Below, one piece after another: positions 12,000 through 23,886 of a DNA stretch of 64,000 nucleotides (positions are counted from its first letter, which is position 1; each line of letters starts with the position of its first letter). Position numbers and translations under genes: made by a program. Where the stretch lies: assembly GCA_023376005.1 (NCBI GenBank), contig CM042181.1, positions 1,961,731 to 2,025,730 on the forward strand. The letters run 5' to 3'. The notes under the pieces are model-generated. The model saw nothing but the letters and a program-made list of their open reading frames with translations. It had not been told where the DNA came from and did no database searches. Source of the DNA: Doryteuthis pealeii (taxonomy: Eukaryota > Mollusca > Cephalopoda > Myopsida > Loliginidae).

Positions 12000-12430
12000 C
12001 GCTGTTGGCACGGGTATCCATGACAATCACTCTCCATCCGTCCCTATCACTCATCATTCTCGGGAGGTCCTCTATACAGCATCCTGTATCCACACAGAGC
12101 TGATCTATGTACGTCTTTGCTGGTTGGCCCACACTGGCGTGCCCATGTACTGACTTCCACAGGAGGACGCCGCTTATGTGTTCGTCCTTGCTTCTCCAGC
12201 AGTGTCCCGCGTGTCTTGTCCGTCTTACTCGGATGGTTTGGGTGATATGTGGTAGGTGGCCGTACAGCTGCTTTCTCGTGGGGTGGTTTCCACGTCTTGT
12301 TCAGGATCACCCGCAGCATCCTTGTTCAGCTCCCATCTAGTTTATTCTCAAGTCGCTTCGTTAGAGTCCAGGTGGTGCAGCCATACAGCAACACTGACAC
12401 GGCAACGGCCTGGAAGAACTTTTTCTGCAC
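12000..12430 (-). pseudogene. RTE-like LINE ORF2, C-terminal fragment
   Basis: On the minus strand the frame gives VLLYGCTTWTLTKRLENK, an in-frame stop, then RMLRVILNKTWK. A frame change follows and the alternative frame contains RHAGHCWRSKDEHI and AKTYIDQLC. The order is that of the region after the reverse transcriptase in RTE-like elements. One stop and at least one frameshift make it a dead copy. A small S fragment lies at 12525-12600. Confidence 0.8.
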
Positions 12431-12714
12431 AATTATCATGAACTAACATTCAGTTTTTTTATAGTTTGATCGCAGTGCTGAGAGAGCCACTGAGAGTGGC
12501 TTAAAGTAGACAAAGGGTTCAAAGAATTGGAGTACCCAACAAAATGTTTTTTGTATGAAATAGCCCAAGGGTTGACATACCGTAAAATCCATCCAACCAA
12601 ACATTATTTTTTTAAATTTTATTATTATTATTATTATTATTATTCACTGTCTATTTTCTTTTCTTTCGACCCCCCCCAATATTCATTATATATAGATCAA
12701 TAGTGTACCATAAT

Positions 12715-13170
12715 ATTCCGACAGTTATCATCTTGCAACACCCTCGGGTTAAAAAATGAGACTGTCTAAATCGTACAAGCTGAAATGCAAAATATACTGA
12801 TTATCTGTTGTCACCTCTCCGCCGGATTCTTTATTTTCTTGTGAGTGCAGTCACCTCAGCTAAATAATGGACCGTTCCGTTTTTATCATAAAGAAAAGAA
12901 AGAGAAGAAAAAATATATGTTACACAGAAAAATGTTAAGAAATAAAGTAGGGTAAAAATAGAGGGGATGAGTGCGCGCAAGTGATAACACTAATCTGTTT
13001 CAAATAAACATAAGGAAAAGATGAAAAGAACAAAAAAAAAGTGAGATAGATATATTAAGATTATTATACTTATGATCATGTACATATTGAAGTATTTTAC
13101 AATAGCTCTTAAGTAAACATATCAAACGTTGAAATAATAAAGTTGTTATACTGTGGTATATCCACAGGTC
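12715..13170 (-). repeat. Dispersed repeat family Y, copy 2
   Basis: Reverse complement of the family Y landmarks: the CCGCCGGATTCTT segment corresponds to the GGCGGATAAGCAA side, followed by GAGTGCGCGCAAG, AATCTGTTTC and ending near TATCCACAGG. Confidence 0.6.
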
Positions 13171-13886
13171 TTGCTAGTGAGTACTCTTGACATTGTTTAA
13201 ATAAATTAGCCCATTTGTAAATATTTTTTCACTAAAACATTTCTCTGTCTGCATCACATAGGAGAAGGAAAATTGAATTAAAACCTGTTAAACTCCGCTT
13301 AAGAAACTGACTTTGTGTCGCATCCTACTCGTGTGCAGCGGTTTGGCAAATTATATATATAAGATAAAAGAAAGGAAATTAATCCGACAGTATGAGTATG
13401 AAAAAGATGGAATGAAAACACCACACAATGCTGTTAAAGAGAAAACAATTTATAACATAATCATAGCTGATATTGATCAATATTTCGATTTTACAAAAAT
13501 CATCTTCAGAGGCCGTTTACTCCGTGGTGTTTGTGATCGGAGATAAAAGTCAAATGAGTTCAAAAACAAAAAACCTTGATTTTGCAAAAGAGAGAACGAA
13601 AGTTGTTACATTATTTTCCAATGTGGGCATTCCCGCCGTATTTTTGCCGGTAACGACGATATGTATATCTTTTTTTGTCGGTCAACACTTTATTATAGCG
13701 GATTTTGAGATGTTGGGAACTAGACGAATTAACTTATTGAAAAGGGGATGGGTATTAAACAATGTGACAGTTGGCTTTCAAAAGATTTTTAGAAAAATAA
13801 TTTTTATGATTGATTATTTTGTTATTTTTTATATATAAAGTAAAACAGGTATGGACGGATGTAAGGTATTTGTTATTATTTATTTA
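13171..13886. other. AT-rich DNA with one SINE tail fragment
   Basis: Bases 13255-13330 match the tail of the tRNA-headed SINE at 26228-26632 (AACCTGTTAAACTCCGCTTA). A 121-codon frame at 13473-13838 has no recognisable domain, is AT-rich and lacks support as a gene. TA repeats follow at 13887-13957. Confidence 0.5.
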
Positions 13887-13888
13887 TA

Positions 13889-13963
<75 letters not shown>

Positions 13964-13989
13964 CATTTAGAAGCATTGTGATTTAATTA

Positions 13990-14317
13990 TTTGCACTATA
14001 CAAAAAATATGCACCCTTCGGAGTTTTAATGTAATGAAATATATTAAATAAGATAAAGCAATGAAACTAGATAAGAATGCAGATAAAATGATTTGAAACC
14101 GTGAGGTATAATAAATAAAAAGTAGAAAAAAAAACTTTGAAACTAACTCTTCCATCATTTTCCATCTCTTTCGTCGTTCCTTGAATTTTCCTAATTTAAA
14201 TATTTTGTTAAAATTGGAAGTAAATAATAAAATCACAATTATTTCTTGTTAATGGAATTATTTTGCTGAGATTTTTGCTCATATTCTTTAAGATAAAACC
14301 AAACAATTAGAAATCAT
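13990..14317 (-). mobile_element. Helitron family 1, truncated copy
   Basis: Resembles the 3' half of the complete Helitrons in reverse orientation, with a damaged GCACCCTTCGGAG hairpin remnant near 14010. The CTAG terminus is not intact and the 5' half is missing. It abuts a LINE fragment at 14318. Confidence 0.65.
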
Positions 14318-14500
14318 GTCTAGTCCGTCTCACCCGGATGGTTTGTGAGATGTGGTGCAGGTGACCATATAGTTGCTTCCTTGTGGGGTGCTGCTTCCAT
14401 GACTGCACGCAACATTCTTTTGCAGGTCCCATCTAGCTTATTCTCAAGGTGCTTTGTTAGGGTCCAGGTGGTGGAGCCATACAGCAGTACTGACAGGCTA
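14318..14500 (-). pseudogene. RTE-like LINE ORF2 fragment
   Basis: The minus strand reads VLLYGSTTWTLTKHLENK, then RMLRAVMEAAP and a damaged segment equivalent to the 12000-12430 copy. Short and frameshifted. Confidence 0.75.
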
Positions 14501-14608
14501 AAGCGACAATACTTCCATTATTAATAATGTAAACCACGTAAATAACCGAGTAGTAATATAGTTTTGGTTACAGACAAATAAAAAGAACTCTCCATTTTTA
14601 TAAGAAGA

Positions 14609-14930
14609 CTAGCTGCGGCTACCCAGCGTTGCCTGGGTAGACGGGGATTTTTTTTTAAAGTTAGTCCCGAAGATCCATTATTACTGGTTCGGGAGATGAA
14701 TCTTCGTGGGATGCCCCATTTAAATCCCTATGTAAAATTAGACCTTGCATTGATCCAGCTACTCTGAAAAGAAATGTTAATGTCTACTATCTAAAATGCT
14801 AAATGAAAAAAAATCCATGCTGTTATCATTTAAATTTTATTTTTTAATTATCTTCAAGAATATAAATCAAATCTTTTTTTTTGCTCAAAAACCAAGCCAT
14901 GGTGATATCTAATGTGTATATATATATATT
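14609..14930 (-). mobile_element. 3' end of a second Helitron family
   Basis: On the minus strand TACCCAGGCAACGCTGGGTA forms a hairpin with six base pairs or more, followed after seven bases by CTAG and T. This is the Helitron 3' signature and differs in sequence from family 1. The inner boundary is uncertain and no coding sequence is present. Confidence 0.6.
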
Positions 14931-14937
14931 ATATATA

Positions 14938-15573
14938 CTAGCAAATATATGCACCCTCCGGGTGCAAGTATTTTAGTTAAATTTTATAATAAAATATCAT
15001 ATTAAATTAGAAAGGCTAATGAAACTGAATAAGAATGTAGATAAAAAGATTTTGAACAGGGGGTATGATTGAAAAATAGAACAACTTTGAAACTAACACT
15101 TCCATCATTTTCCGTTACTCCCGTCTTTCATTAATAAATTTTCCTAATTTAAACGGTTTAGTTAAAATAGGAAGTAAAGAATAATATTACAGTTATTTCT
15201 TCTTGTTAAGGGATTTCTTTTAAGATTTATTGAAGAGATTTTTGCTCATATTCAATAAGATAAAACCAAACAATTAGAAATCAATAATACTAAGCATATA
15301 TTTATTAAAATCAATTTTTTAAGATCAATATGCAAATTAGCCTTCCCATTCATACTGTAAACCTCTATTTTGTTGTATATATAAATACAATTGCATGTTA
15401 TTAGTATGTAGATATGGTCAACAGTGTAAGTAATGTAAAACAATTTTATTAATAATTGAGGTTTAAATAAAATCATGGAGAATATGATGTAAATAACTAA
15501 AGGAATTGTGACTTGTATAGTAATATAGTTTCGGTTACAGATAGACAAACCCACAATCTCCATTATAATAAGA
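14938..15573 (-). mobile_element. Non-autonomous Helitron, family 1 (636 bp)
   Basis: On the minus strand it starts TCTTATTATAATGGAGATTG and ends with the hairpin GCACCCGGAGGGTGC, a 9-base spacer and CTAG. It lies between A and T. These are the diagnostic Helitron ends (5' TC, 3' hairpin plus CTAG, insertion between A and T). It encodes no Rep/helicase, so it needs a helper element. The frame at 15252-15617 lies inside it and is not a gene. Confidence 0.85.
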
Positions 15574-16424
15574 TGTTTTTTTTTTTTTCGAAGTTTCCTC
15601 CGGACATCCATATACACCCACCGGTCTGTATATATGTATAGATAGAAGATTATATTTTCATTTATTTGTATTGTTAATTTTTAATCTATTAATCATTTTT
15701 AACCAAGTTATATATAATATAATATAATATATCATTGATTTATAACCTTATTTAACCCATGTCGGAAAATAAGGTGTTGAATTTATTAAACTTTTATCAA
15801 ATGCCATGCAGTCGGTTGTTGCACAAACATACAGAATCGTTCTTTTGGCAGATTTTCAATGGCAACTTTTTTATCCAATTAGCCAGTCCTGTTTCTGAAA
15901 AATAGCTAAATCATTTTTAAGAGGATAGTTGATCTTAGAAAGTAGACTGGATTCAAACCTGTTAAACTCATCTTAAAACATTGACTGGTGCGGGGTGGGG
16001 GTGGGTGTTGAGGCTTAAATACCATTTAAATGCATTGGGATTCATCTATTACATGTACATTTAAATTTACAAATTTAAATTATACTTTGTGAATTACGGC
16101 AAATTCGGTGAACTAGTCCGGAGATTCTGACTAATTTTTCTAAAATAAAAATGAATTCAAAGTAAAGAAATTAAAAGTAAAGATAAAAAATACGTTAAGT
16201 TTACTAATTCCATAATTTTGTGTCAGAAAAATTAACTAATGCCACCGTTTATGAATATGGAATAATAAGTGTATCATAATTATCAGTTTTGTACTGGTTA
16301 TAATATAGCATTAAAATAAAGCACATTATAACGGAAGTTTCCTTAGGGCTAAAATATTATAATTTGGAAATAAATTCATTCTTAACGGATACTTAATTTT
16401 TTTATAAACTCATGTTTTTAGATT
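15574..16424. other. AT-rich DNA, little recognised
   Basis: A short SINE-tail fragment at about 15955-16000 (AACCTGTTAAACTCATCTTA) and otherwise AT-rich sequence without a supported gene. Confidence 0.5.
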
Positions 16425-16790
16425 TAACTCAATGATGGTATCCCGAGAGGTACTACAATCCGGGTCAGAGCAATGGTGATGAAGGGGTGCTCCATATTTC
16501 CCAGGACCTGGAACATCACGATCAGATAGATTTTAACGTCATTCCCAGGACATGAAGACCCTCAGCCACCGCCTTCTAGCACACATGATAGAAGGGGTTG
16601 GGGTTGGCATAAGGGCAATAGTGTTGGACAATCATGTAGATGCTAGCGCTTGACACGATCAATTGATTGATCAGAGGGGCCTCTCCGACCGCCCGTCTCG
16701 CCTTAGTAAGGACCAAAGAGTTGGAGGTTTTGGACTGCTCATCTACCAGGGTTCCATCCTTAAGCATCAGTGTTTTTACCCTTACTAACT
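16425..16790 (-). repeat. Family S copy, partial
   Basis: Reverse-complement S landmarks: ACCTGGAACATCAC, TTTTAACGTCATTCCCAGGA, CCACCGCCTTCTAGCAC and CCGACCGCCCGTCTCGCC. It lacks the 3' tail end. Confidence 0.75.
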
Positions 16791-17407
16791 TCTCTTAATT
16801 AGATTCTAGAATCCTACCGTTCATTTTAATTTCAAATTCGTGCACTTTGTGATTAAAACAAATCATTTATAAGATTTGCCGGATTAAAAGAAAAATATAC
16901 CACTACGTAGGCGCTAATAAGAGCAGCATTTGTGGTCATGGCGTAGAATAGCGAACATCGGGTATTTTCCCCCAAGTTGCCTCTGTTACAATGTATAACC
17001 AGTCAAATTGTGAATGTACCTGTTATTAGAATTTGAATTACTGTCGTTAGATTTAAAATAAAGGGGCATCATGGAAAATTACACTGACAGGTAATAACCC
17101 TTCGAATCTCTTAAAAACGTATCCATTAGGGACGCGTGATAATATGTTAGCTTAGTTAGCAGATGCAACCCAATTTCGAAGGAGCGTAGACGTTGTTTTC
17201 AGATCCCGGGTTCATCCCCACCCACCCACGGTGGAATCATGGGCTAAGAAATAAAAACTTGATTAAGAAAACTTATTAAACAAGCAATGACCAGCCCAAC
17301 AAAAAGAATCGACGAAGAGGAAAACCAGCCCTCAACAGAAGTCAGCCCAAGCAGTAAAAATGGTGACCGAGTCGAGTCAACAGGCAGAGTAACAAGTAAG
17401 AACTATG
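16791..17407. other. Unassigned DNA with a tRNA-like remnant
   Basis: A tRNA-like segment lies at about 17175-17225 (CAGATCCCGGGTTCATCCCC as a B-box side). Bases 17275-17405 weakly resemble the right end of the repeat at 20190-20660. I see no gene. Confidence 0.35.
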
Positions 17408-17509
17408 ATTTCTATCCTCTCTACACAACTATATAACCAATTAACTAACCCTCTCTACAACTAACTATATAACCAACCCTCTCTACAACTAACTATATAA
17501 CTAAAAAAG

Positions 17510-17547
<38 letters not shown>

Positions 17548-17672
17548 CTCTACAACTAACTATAACTAAAAAAAAAAAAAAAAAAAAAAAAAAACCTCTC
17601 TACAACTAACTATATAACTAAAAAAGAAAAAAAAAAAAAAAAAAAAAAACCCTCTCTACAACTAACTATATA

Positions 17673-17717
<45 letters not shown>

Positions 17718-17737
17718 CTCTACAACTAACTATATAA

Positions 17738-17771
<34 letters not shown>

Positions 17772-17834
17772 CTCTACAACTAACTATATAACTAAAAAAA
17801 AAAAAAAAAAAAAACTCTACAACTAACTATATAA

Positions 17835-17869
<35 letters not shown>

Positions 17870-17910
17870 AAACCCTCTACAACTAACTATAATACTAGCT
17901 AACTATATAA

Positions 17911-17946
<36 letters not shown>

Positions 17947-18101
17947 AAACACCCTCTACAACTAACTATATAACTAAAAAAAAAAAAAAAAAAAAAAAAA
18001 CAAAAAAAAAAAACCCCTCTACAACTAACTATATAACTAAAAAAAGAAAAAAAAAAAAAAAAAAAAACACCCTCTACAACTAACTAAATAACTAAAAAAA
18101 G

Positions 18102-18136
<35 letters not shown>

Positions 18137-18163
18137 ACCCTCTCTCTACAACTAACTATATAA

Positions 18164-18208
<45 letters not shown>

Positions 18209-18360
18209 TCAACAACTAACTATATACTAAAAAAAAAAAAAAAAAACCTCTCTACAACTAACTAAAAAAAAAAAAAAACAACTAATAACCTCTCAACAAA
18301 AAACTAAAACTATAAAACTATAACTAACAAACTACAACTAACCTAAAAAACCTCTCTACA
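17408..18360 (+). repeat. A-tract minisatellite, about 16 units
   Basis: Units of CCTCTCTACAACTAACTATA plus TAACTA are separated by A runs of about 15 to 45 bases. Run lengths vary widely, so the assembled length is unreliable. Confidence 0.9.
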
Positions 18361-18639
18361 ACTATCTCTCCATTATATACCCAAATCATGTTAAGTTTAT
18401 ATAACAACTCCTTTCAACCCTTTTACTAAATAACAAATCATCAATTATCTCAAACATAACTCTAGCTTTCCCCGTATTAATCACAAGAAATGACATTTAA
18501 ATGTTTAAAAATGGGAGTAATTTCGAATCTCCGGCAATATTTCCCCTTTAAGCAATTTTATTATAAAAATCAAATCTGCCGCTGGTCATTTAAGATTTGA
18601 AGGTTAATATCCGGGGATTTTCCAGGAAGTATTGGCGTA

Positions 18640-18889
18640 TTTGGTTTGGTTTAATGGCATGCCAACCCTGTGGGTTATTTAATGCCATTGGCGTATTTGA
18701 GCCTGTGACTTTTATTGCAGAAAAACCTTCGGCATTCATATTTTTCGTAGGACTTCTAGAAGAATCCCCGAAAAAAAAGTCATCAGGAGCAGGTTTACGG
18801 CATATCAACCTCGGTGGGTCATTTAATGTCAAAATTTTGAAATAAATACTTTCTTAATGGATGCTCATTTACTATAAACACATTTTACT
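18640..18889 (-). repeat. Family S 3' ends, two fragments
   Basis: Two truncated S tails in reverse orientation, at 18640-18705 and 18785-18889. The second contains ACGGCATATCAACCTCGG and TTCTTAATGGAT. It is interrupted at 18898 by a hAT-like element and continues at 19096. Confidence 0.7.
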
Positions 18890-18897
18890 ATTTAAAC

Positions 18898-19095
18898 CAA
18901 TGGGCCTCAAACTTTTTGTACCTATTGACCCCCTTTTAATCCTATTTTACTCTGGTGGACCCCCCCCCTCCCAGAGCCATTCGTTGTTAAAAAATCCCAT
19001 TGTATTTTTATAGTTAAATACATTTTACTTGCCAGGGTCCCAAAAATGTTACATGGTCCCCGAGGGTCCATATGGACCCCGGTTGAGAACCACTG
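18898..19095. mobile_element. Short non-autonomous hAT element (198 bp)
   Basis: The right end in reverse complement reads CAGTGGTTCTCAACCGGGGT, a typical hAT terminal sequence. The left end CAATGGGCCTCAAACTTTTT is an imperfect inverted copy. The 8-bp sequence ATTTAAAC occurs directly on both sides (18890-18897 and 19096-19103), the expected hAT target-site duplication. It has no coding capacity and splits a family S copy. Confidence 0.85.
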
Positions 19096-19300
19096 ATTTA
19101 AACCATAAATGAGCCATGAGAGCAATAGGATTGGGACAACCATATAAATGCTATGGCTTGAGATGACCGGAACAGGCTTCTCCGACCGCCCCGCTAGCCT
19201 AAGTAAGGCCAAAGTGGGGTGTTGCATGGCATCTCCATGATTCCGTCCTTAAGCAGCACGGATCGGAACCCCACGGCTAACAGGTGGTCCCATTATTTGG
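19096..19300 (-). repeat. Family S copy, continuation past the hAT insertion
   Basis: ACCATAAATGAGCC through GACCGGAACAGGCTTCTCCG and CCTTAAGCAGCACGGATCG follow the S order in reverse orientation. Confidence 0.7.
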
Positions 19301-19469
19301 GAGGGGGGGTCTTAATCTACAGTTATAGCTACGAATCATTTGTTTGAAGATACATATAACAGAAATCTAAATAATGCGTGCGTTTTTATTCTCCATAAAA
19401 ATTATGTAGCGATATGCTGTAACTTTATTACAATAAGATACTTGTGATAAAAGGCCTGATGGTTTAGCT

Positions 19470-20050
19470 TATAAGATTTTGTTGATATTGTTAGCTCGAA
19501 AACTATTCCTCTAGATAACGTCATGTCACCAATTTTAAAATCTCAAACCCTCTTTTTAAAATCGAATCTCTGTAGATCGCCATCTCCAGCGATTTTAGTG
19601 AAAAGAAACGAGAAGTATTTTTTCTGAAGTTTTGAGATGAGGTTTGACAATTTCTAGTATTTGGAGTAATGACCTCATCTGAATACGACCAGAGGGCACA
19701 TCGGCCGAAGCGTTGTTTTGATAATAAAAATGAGGTCAATAGTCCGAATAATCCAAATAATACAGACGTCAAGGTTCGACAAAAAACAGCTCACGTAAAC
19801 GAATTTTTTCAGATAATTTTTGTTGAGATATTCAATTAGCAGCTGAATCTTGTGAAAGTTTGTTACGTTTTTGGCAATTGAGGGTCTTTTTCGTCCTTGA
19901 ATGACAACGGTCCCTTGAAAAGCAAGGGGCTGTTTTCCAACCATTGTAATTCGGTCTCCCTGTGGAGAATTCAGAATATTAGGAGCGGAGTGACGCTCTA
20001 GAGATTTCGAGTAAATCTGGACCAGCATGGTCATTATCTGTCCAATGTCC
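19470..20050 (-). pseudogene. FEM-1-like gene relic, interrupted
   Basis: Minus-strand pieces align with the middle of FEM-1 paralogues A and B. They are MLVQIYSKSLERHS (compare MLALWSGALERRGD in B), QPLAFQGTVVIQ (compare NPLYLAYQGVLVIE in A), LLIEYLNKNY (compare QLMEYIKDYS in A) and, after an interruption at about 19640-19770, FTKIAGDGDLQRFDFKKR (compare FTKIANGSVEQFIKNGG in A). Segments are missing and frames change. The interruption is a copy of repeat family H. It lies about 1 kb downstream of paralogue A on the same strand, so it is probably an older tandem duplicate. The ankyrin part is absent. Confidence 0.65.
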
Positions 20051-20189
20051 ACTAACTATCCACGCATCGAATGTCCAACCAACCAACGTCCACTCTTTAC
20101 CTACCTACCAGAGTCTATTATATTTATCTATCAACCAGATTTCACTATATCTAACCATCTATCTACCAACGTCCGCTATATCTATCTGT

Positions 20190-20660
20190 ACATAATTATT
20201 GGATCCCTAATACATTTTTAAAGTATTGTAGAAATCATAATGGCGATTAGTATAGCTGATGGCCTTGAGAGTGAGTGACAGCGTTTGACCTCACTTTGAC
20301 CTTGATTTCTGGGGATAGACTGTGAGAACCGGAACCCCTATAGAAAGCCCCTTCCGGTTTAAGGAGTAAGCAACTCAGTTAGGCAGTTAGAAGCCGAGCT
20401 AGCAACATGTAAGCCTCATCTGCGCAGATTGTCTGGGTGGGGATTTAGAATAAAGTAACATCAACATAAATCGAAGTCTTGTGTTTATTACTAAAAACTA
20501 ACAATGACACAAGGCTTCTGATAAAGAATGATCCCTAACAGAAACCAGACCCGGAATCCTCAATAGAAGACCAGACCAAGATAGATGTTAGACGATCAGA
20601 AGCAAAGCCGGCCAGAAGAATAGACGACAGAGTAAGAAGTAAGAAAGGTATATAACGTTA
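20190..20660 (+). repeat. LTR-like dispersed repeat, copy 1
   Basis: About 460 bp matches 43237-43690: GATGGCCTTGAGAGTGAGTG, AAGCCCCTTCCGGTTTAAGG, an AATAAAG polyadenylation-like signal, then AATCGAAGTCTTGTG and ACACAAGGCTTCTGATAA. The layout (promoter-like part, AATAAA, then a conserved tail) suggests a solo LTR plus adjoining leader, but I could not fix TG..CA ends or a primer-binding site. Confidence 0.5.
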
Positions 20661-20954
20661 TATGCTGATTTGGTACAGTGAAAAGACCAGTATATAACAT
20701 ATACCTATTTAGTGCCGGTAAAGAAGGCGCTATGCAACATATCTATCCACCAACCAACCTCAATCAAATTATCTTATGTTCATTATCTACTAAGAAATTC
20801 ATATGAAAGTCCTTAGTCAACCGCGTCACGGGATTCAAGAAGAGTTCAAGGCCATGGGGGTTTCTTACCTCAATGAAACGAGACAAATAGAGAGATGCTT
20901 TGCACTAAGCGAGTCGTTTTTTTAAGTTTCAAATCATCCAATATTTAAGATTCG

Positions 20955-20994
<40 letters not shown>

Positions 20995-21016
20995 TTTAAT
21001 GACTAACTACACGAGT
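20661..21016. other. 3' flank of FEM-1 paralogue A
   Basis: Non-coding DNA with an A run at 20957-20992. No convincing polyadenylation signal could be assigned for the gene ending at 21017. Confidence 0.4.
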
Positions 21017-22799
21017 CTAAATATGCAAATTTGCAAAGTCCTCGAGTACTTCCGGCATGACCTCAGTACAGGTCATTTGATTACCCAAGTTAATTACCGC
21101 CGCGTTTATCAATGAGAAAGGGGTTCTCAAAAGAGCCCTCTTCGTAGCCAAACGTTCTACGTTAGCTCCATATTCAAAGAGTAACATCGCAACATCCGAA
21201 AACTCTTCTTTCGGCGTATGTTTAAGGCAGTACTTAATTGGAGTTCGTCCGAAATAGTCCTTAGATTCAACATCGGCACCCAACTGCAGGAGCACTCGGA
21301 GCAGCGCCACCGAGGCCCACTTGTGGGTTACTCTCAATTTGATAACACGATGCAAGAGTGATTGCCAGGTTATAACGTATGGTTTCGCGTTTACCAGAAG
21401 TACGACCAAATTCTTGATCTCGTTCGTGTACGGAATAGGGATTTCCATTTTCTGGATGGTAGATATCATATACAAGAAGGTATCGACTATTCCAGAGTAG
21501 TTAGTATCGTGAAAGTAAGGATTGTTTATCATTAGGTGTTTGTAGTTATCCCATAAACTCGTAGTGGTGTGTGCAATCAGCTTAAAAAGGTCTAATCCTC
21601 CGTTTTTAATGAACTGTTCTACTGAGCCATTTGCGATTTTTGTAAAGAGATCTTGGAAGGACTTTGAACAGGCAGCAAGAAAACTGGCCGTTTTGAATTA
21701 GAATAATCTTTAATATATTCCATTAGCTGCCGAAGTTTTAGCAGTTTTCCTTGGTCTTTGGCAATAGAGGCGACTTTCAAAATACAGTCTAGATACATAT
21801 AATTATTTTTCCCTATGACCCTTTCAATGACGAGGACCCCTTGATAAGCAAGATATAAGGGGTTGTTGTGCAAGCATTCCAGTTCGGATTTCTTGGTGAA
21901 CTCTAGAGAGTAATCGAGAATTTCTTGTTGGGGAGCAATATTTCGCTTAGCGCAGGATTCTGCTCTGAAAATCAAAGATTCTAGCCAGTATCTTAAAATC
22001 GGCATTCGATCACACACACAGCAAGCGCTGATTACTTCCAGGGCCTCTATTCCTTCAACTACAGAATACTCGGGACGTTTCCGTAGGAAATTTACCGACA
22101 ACAGGTTCCTTTGGACAGAGGCAAGCATTAACGGTGTCATCCCATTATTGTTCTTGATTCGAATATCAGCACCGGCGCTAACCAGAGCCATTAAACTCTC
22201 CAAATTCTTCCCGAGGACGGCGAGGTGAACAGCAGTGTTGCCTTCTCGATCCTGGAGGTTGAAGTCCACGCGTTCCGTGACGAGAAATTCGCAGATAGGG
22301 CTGGAAAAGACAGAAAGCATCAGAGGGGTGATCCCACAAAATGTAGGGATATTGATACGGGCCCCTAAGCGCACCATCAGCTTGACATACTGGACATTCC
22401 CGCTGCACACCGCAAGAAGTAGGGGCGTGAAAGGACCGTAGACATAATCGTTGATGTCGATCAGGTTTCGGGCGACCAGACGAACCAATTCGATATTACC
22501 AGAGAGAATGGCGGCTGACAATGGGTGGCGGGAAACTTTCCAACTCTCGCACATTTCGTGGCGGCCATATCGGCCAGAGAGTTCGATCAGATAACGGGCT
22601 ATTTCTAGCCTCTCGTTTTTAATTGCCAAAAATAAAAGTGTGTAGCCGGCGTTTGAAGTTTTAAGAATTCTGTCACTTTGGTCGGGTTGAAAGGTTTCTA
22701 ACATTTCCTTGATATCATCCAAGGAATCGTTGTCTATCATTGAGGATATTTCATCGTGGAGGCTCATAGACGTCCCGCTGTCAACGTTGACTGGAGATG
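21017..22799 (-). CDS. FEM-1-like ankyrin-repeat protein, paralogue A, main exon
   Basis: Predicted CUL2 ubiquitin-ligase substrate receptor, acting in cytosol or nucleus. From the internal Met at 22767, N-terminal ankyrin repeats cover about residues 40-230 (GYTLLFLAIKN, TPLLLAVCSGN, GITPLMLSV, GNTAVHLAVLGKN, GMTPLMLASVQRN). Next is the FEM-1 middle region (EALEVISACC, DYSLEFTKKSELE, GVLVIERVIG), then C-terminal ankyrins (QSLLHRVIKL, LLQLGADVESKDYFGRTPI) and a PEVLEDFANLH ending that resembles the FEM1 C-terminus. The exon opens at a splice acceptor (CTCTTCCAG at 22800-22808) and is in phase with the 10-nt exon at 29211-29220. Oddity: one base is missing near 21688, changing frame after SKRP. 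The following frame stays open to 21017, so this is a 1-bp deletion or assembly error. It cannot be called intact. Confidence 0.85.
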
Positions 22800-22842
22800 C
22801 TGGAAGAGAAAAAAAATAGATAATTTAATAAATTATTCGTAC

Positions 22843-23022
22843 CATATGACCTTTAGGCACCCCTTTTTGATCTCGATTAAGAAAGGACGATATTAACAGA
22901 CGATATTTAGATTTTTCAAAATTATAAAACTAACCCCTAAGAAACAACTAGATATTGACGATGTTAATGAAAAAGATGTCCTTCTTAATCGAGATCAAAA
23001 TGGGGTGCCTCAAGGTCATATG
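22843..23022. mobile_element. 180-bp inverted-repeat element (MITE-like) in intron A
   Basis: The ends CATATGACCTTTAGGCACCC and, in reverse complement, CATATGACCTTGAGGCACCC are inverted copies. The similarity extends for about 45 bp through ATCTCGATTAAGAA. The target-site duplication is unclear. It lies in the presumed 6.4-kb intron of paralogue A. Confidence 0.75.
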
Positions 23023-23098
23023 ATCCAATTAGCAAGTATTTACGTTTTAATGTGATAAAATATTAAATTAGAAAGACTGATGAAACTAAAGAATGCAA

Positions 23099-23200
23099 GG
23101 CTAAGTGTTGAAATAGGTCGGAAAAGTAAAACGGACCAGTTTGGTGATAAAAGGTATTTTTGTCATTTTGTCAACTATTTTTATGTTTGTTTAAATGTAA

Positions 23201-23246
<46 letters not shown>

Positions 23247-23501
23247 TATAGCATCTTTAAATCTAAAAATTATGTAATATCTTTGTTATTATTATCATTA
23301 TTATTATGTATCATCTTTAAATCGTAAATTAATATTATTATTATTAAACGTAAAATTAAAAACGTAATTAATTGAATTAATAAGCCTTATTTATAATTTT
23401 TCAAGAAATAAGGCTATTTGAGTAATTTCTAAATTCCTTAAATTCTATGTCCACACCAAACTTTTCCGTTTTACTTTTCTGACCTATTTCAACACTCAGC
23501 C
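23099..23501. mobile_element. 403-bp MITE with 8-bp target duplication
   Basis: Terminal inverted repeats of about 37 bp begin GGCTAAGTGTTGAAATAGGT on the left and GGCTGAGTGTTGAAATAGGT on the right in reverse complement. GAATGCAA flanks both sides directly (23091-23098 and 23502-23509). The 8-bp duplication fits hAT or P/Merlin-type transposases, but the TIR does not decide which. The interior is TAA-rich and non-coding. Confidence 0.85.
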
Positions 23502-23886
23502 GAATGCAAATAAAAATATTTAAAAGAGGGGGAGTATAATCGAAAAATAGAACTGAAACTTATTCCATCACTCCCGTCTTTCATTGCTAAATTTTCCTAA
23601 TTTAACTATCTTGGTTAAAACCGGAAGTAAAGATTTACAGTTAAGTAAAATTACAGTTATTTATTGTTAATGTAGCTCTTAATATTTATCAGATTTTTGC
23701 TCCTATTCATTAAGGTAGAAACCAAACAAGAAATCAGTAATACTAAACACATCCATTAAAATTCAATTCTTGATATAAATATGCAAATTAGCCTCACTGT
23801 AAACTGCTATTTTGTTGTATATATAAATACAATTGCATGGTATTAATATGTAGATTTGGTCAAAGCTATTGATAATGTAAAGTAAA

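Noticed and set aside
13473..13838. 121-codon frame as a small gene
   Set aside because: AT-rich, no recognised motif, overlaps another frame, and starts in repeat-rich DNA.
19675..20052. 125-codon frame as an intact gene
   Set aside because: Only part of it is FEM-1-like. The rest is an inserted repeat, so it is described as a relic.
20190..20660. LTR copies as part of the FEM-1 duplication unit
   Set aside because: Copy 1 lies downstream of paralogue A while copy 2 lies in the intron of B, so they are independent insertions.
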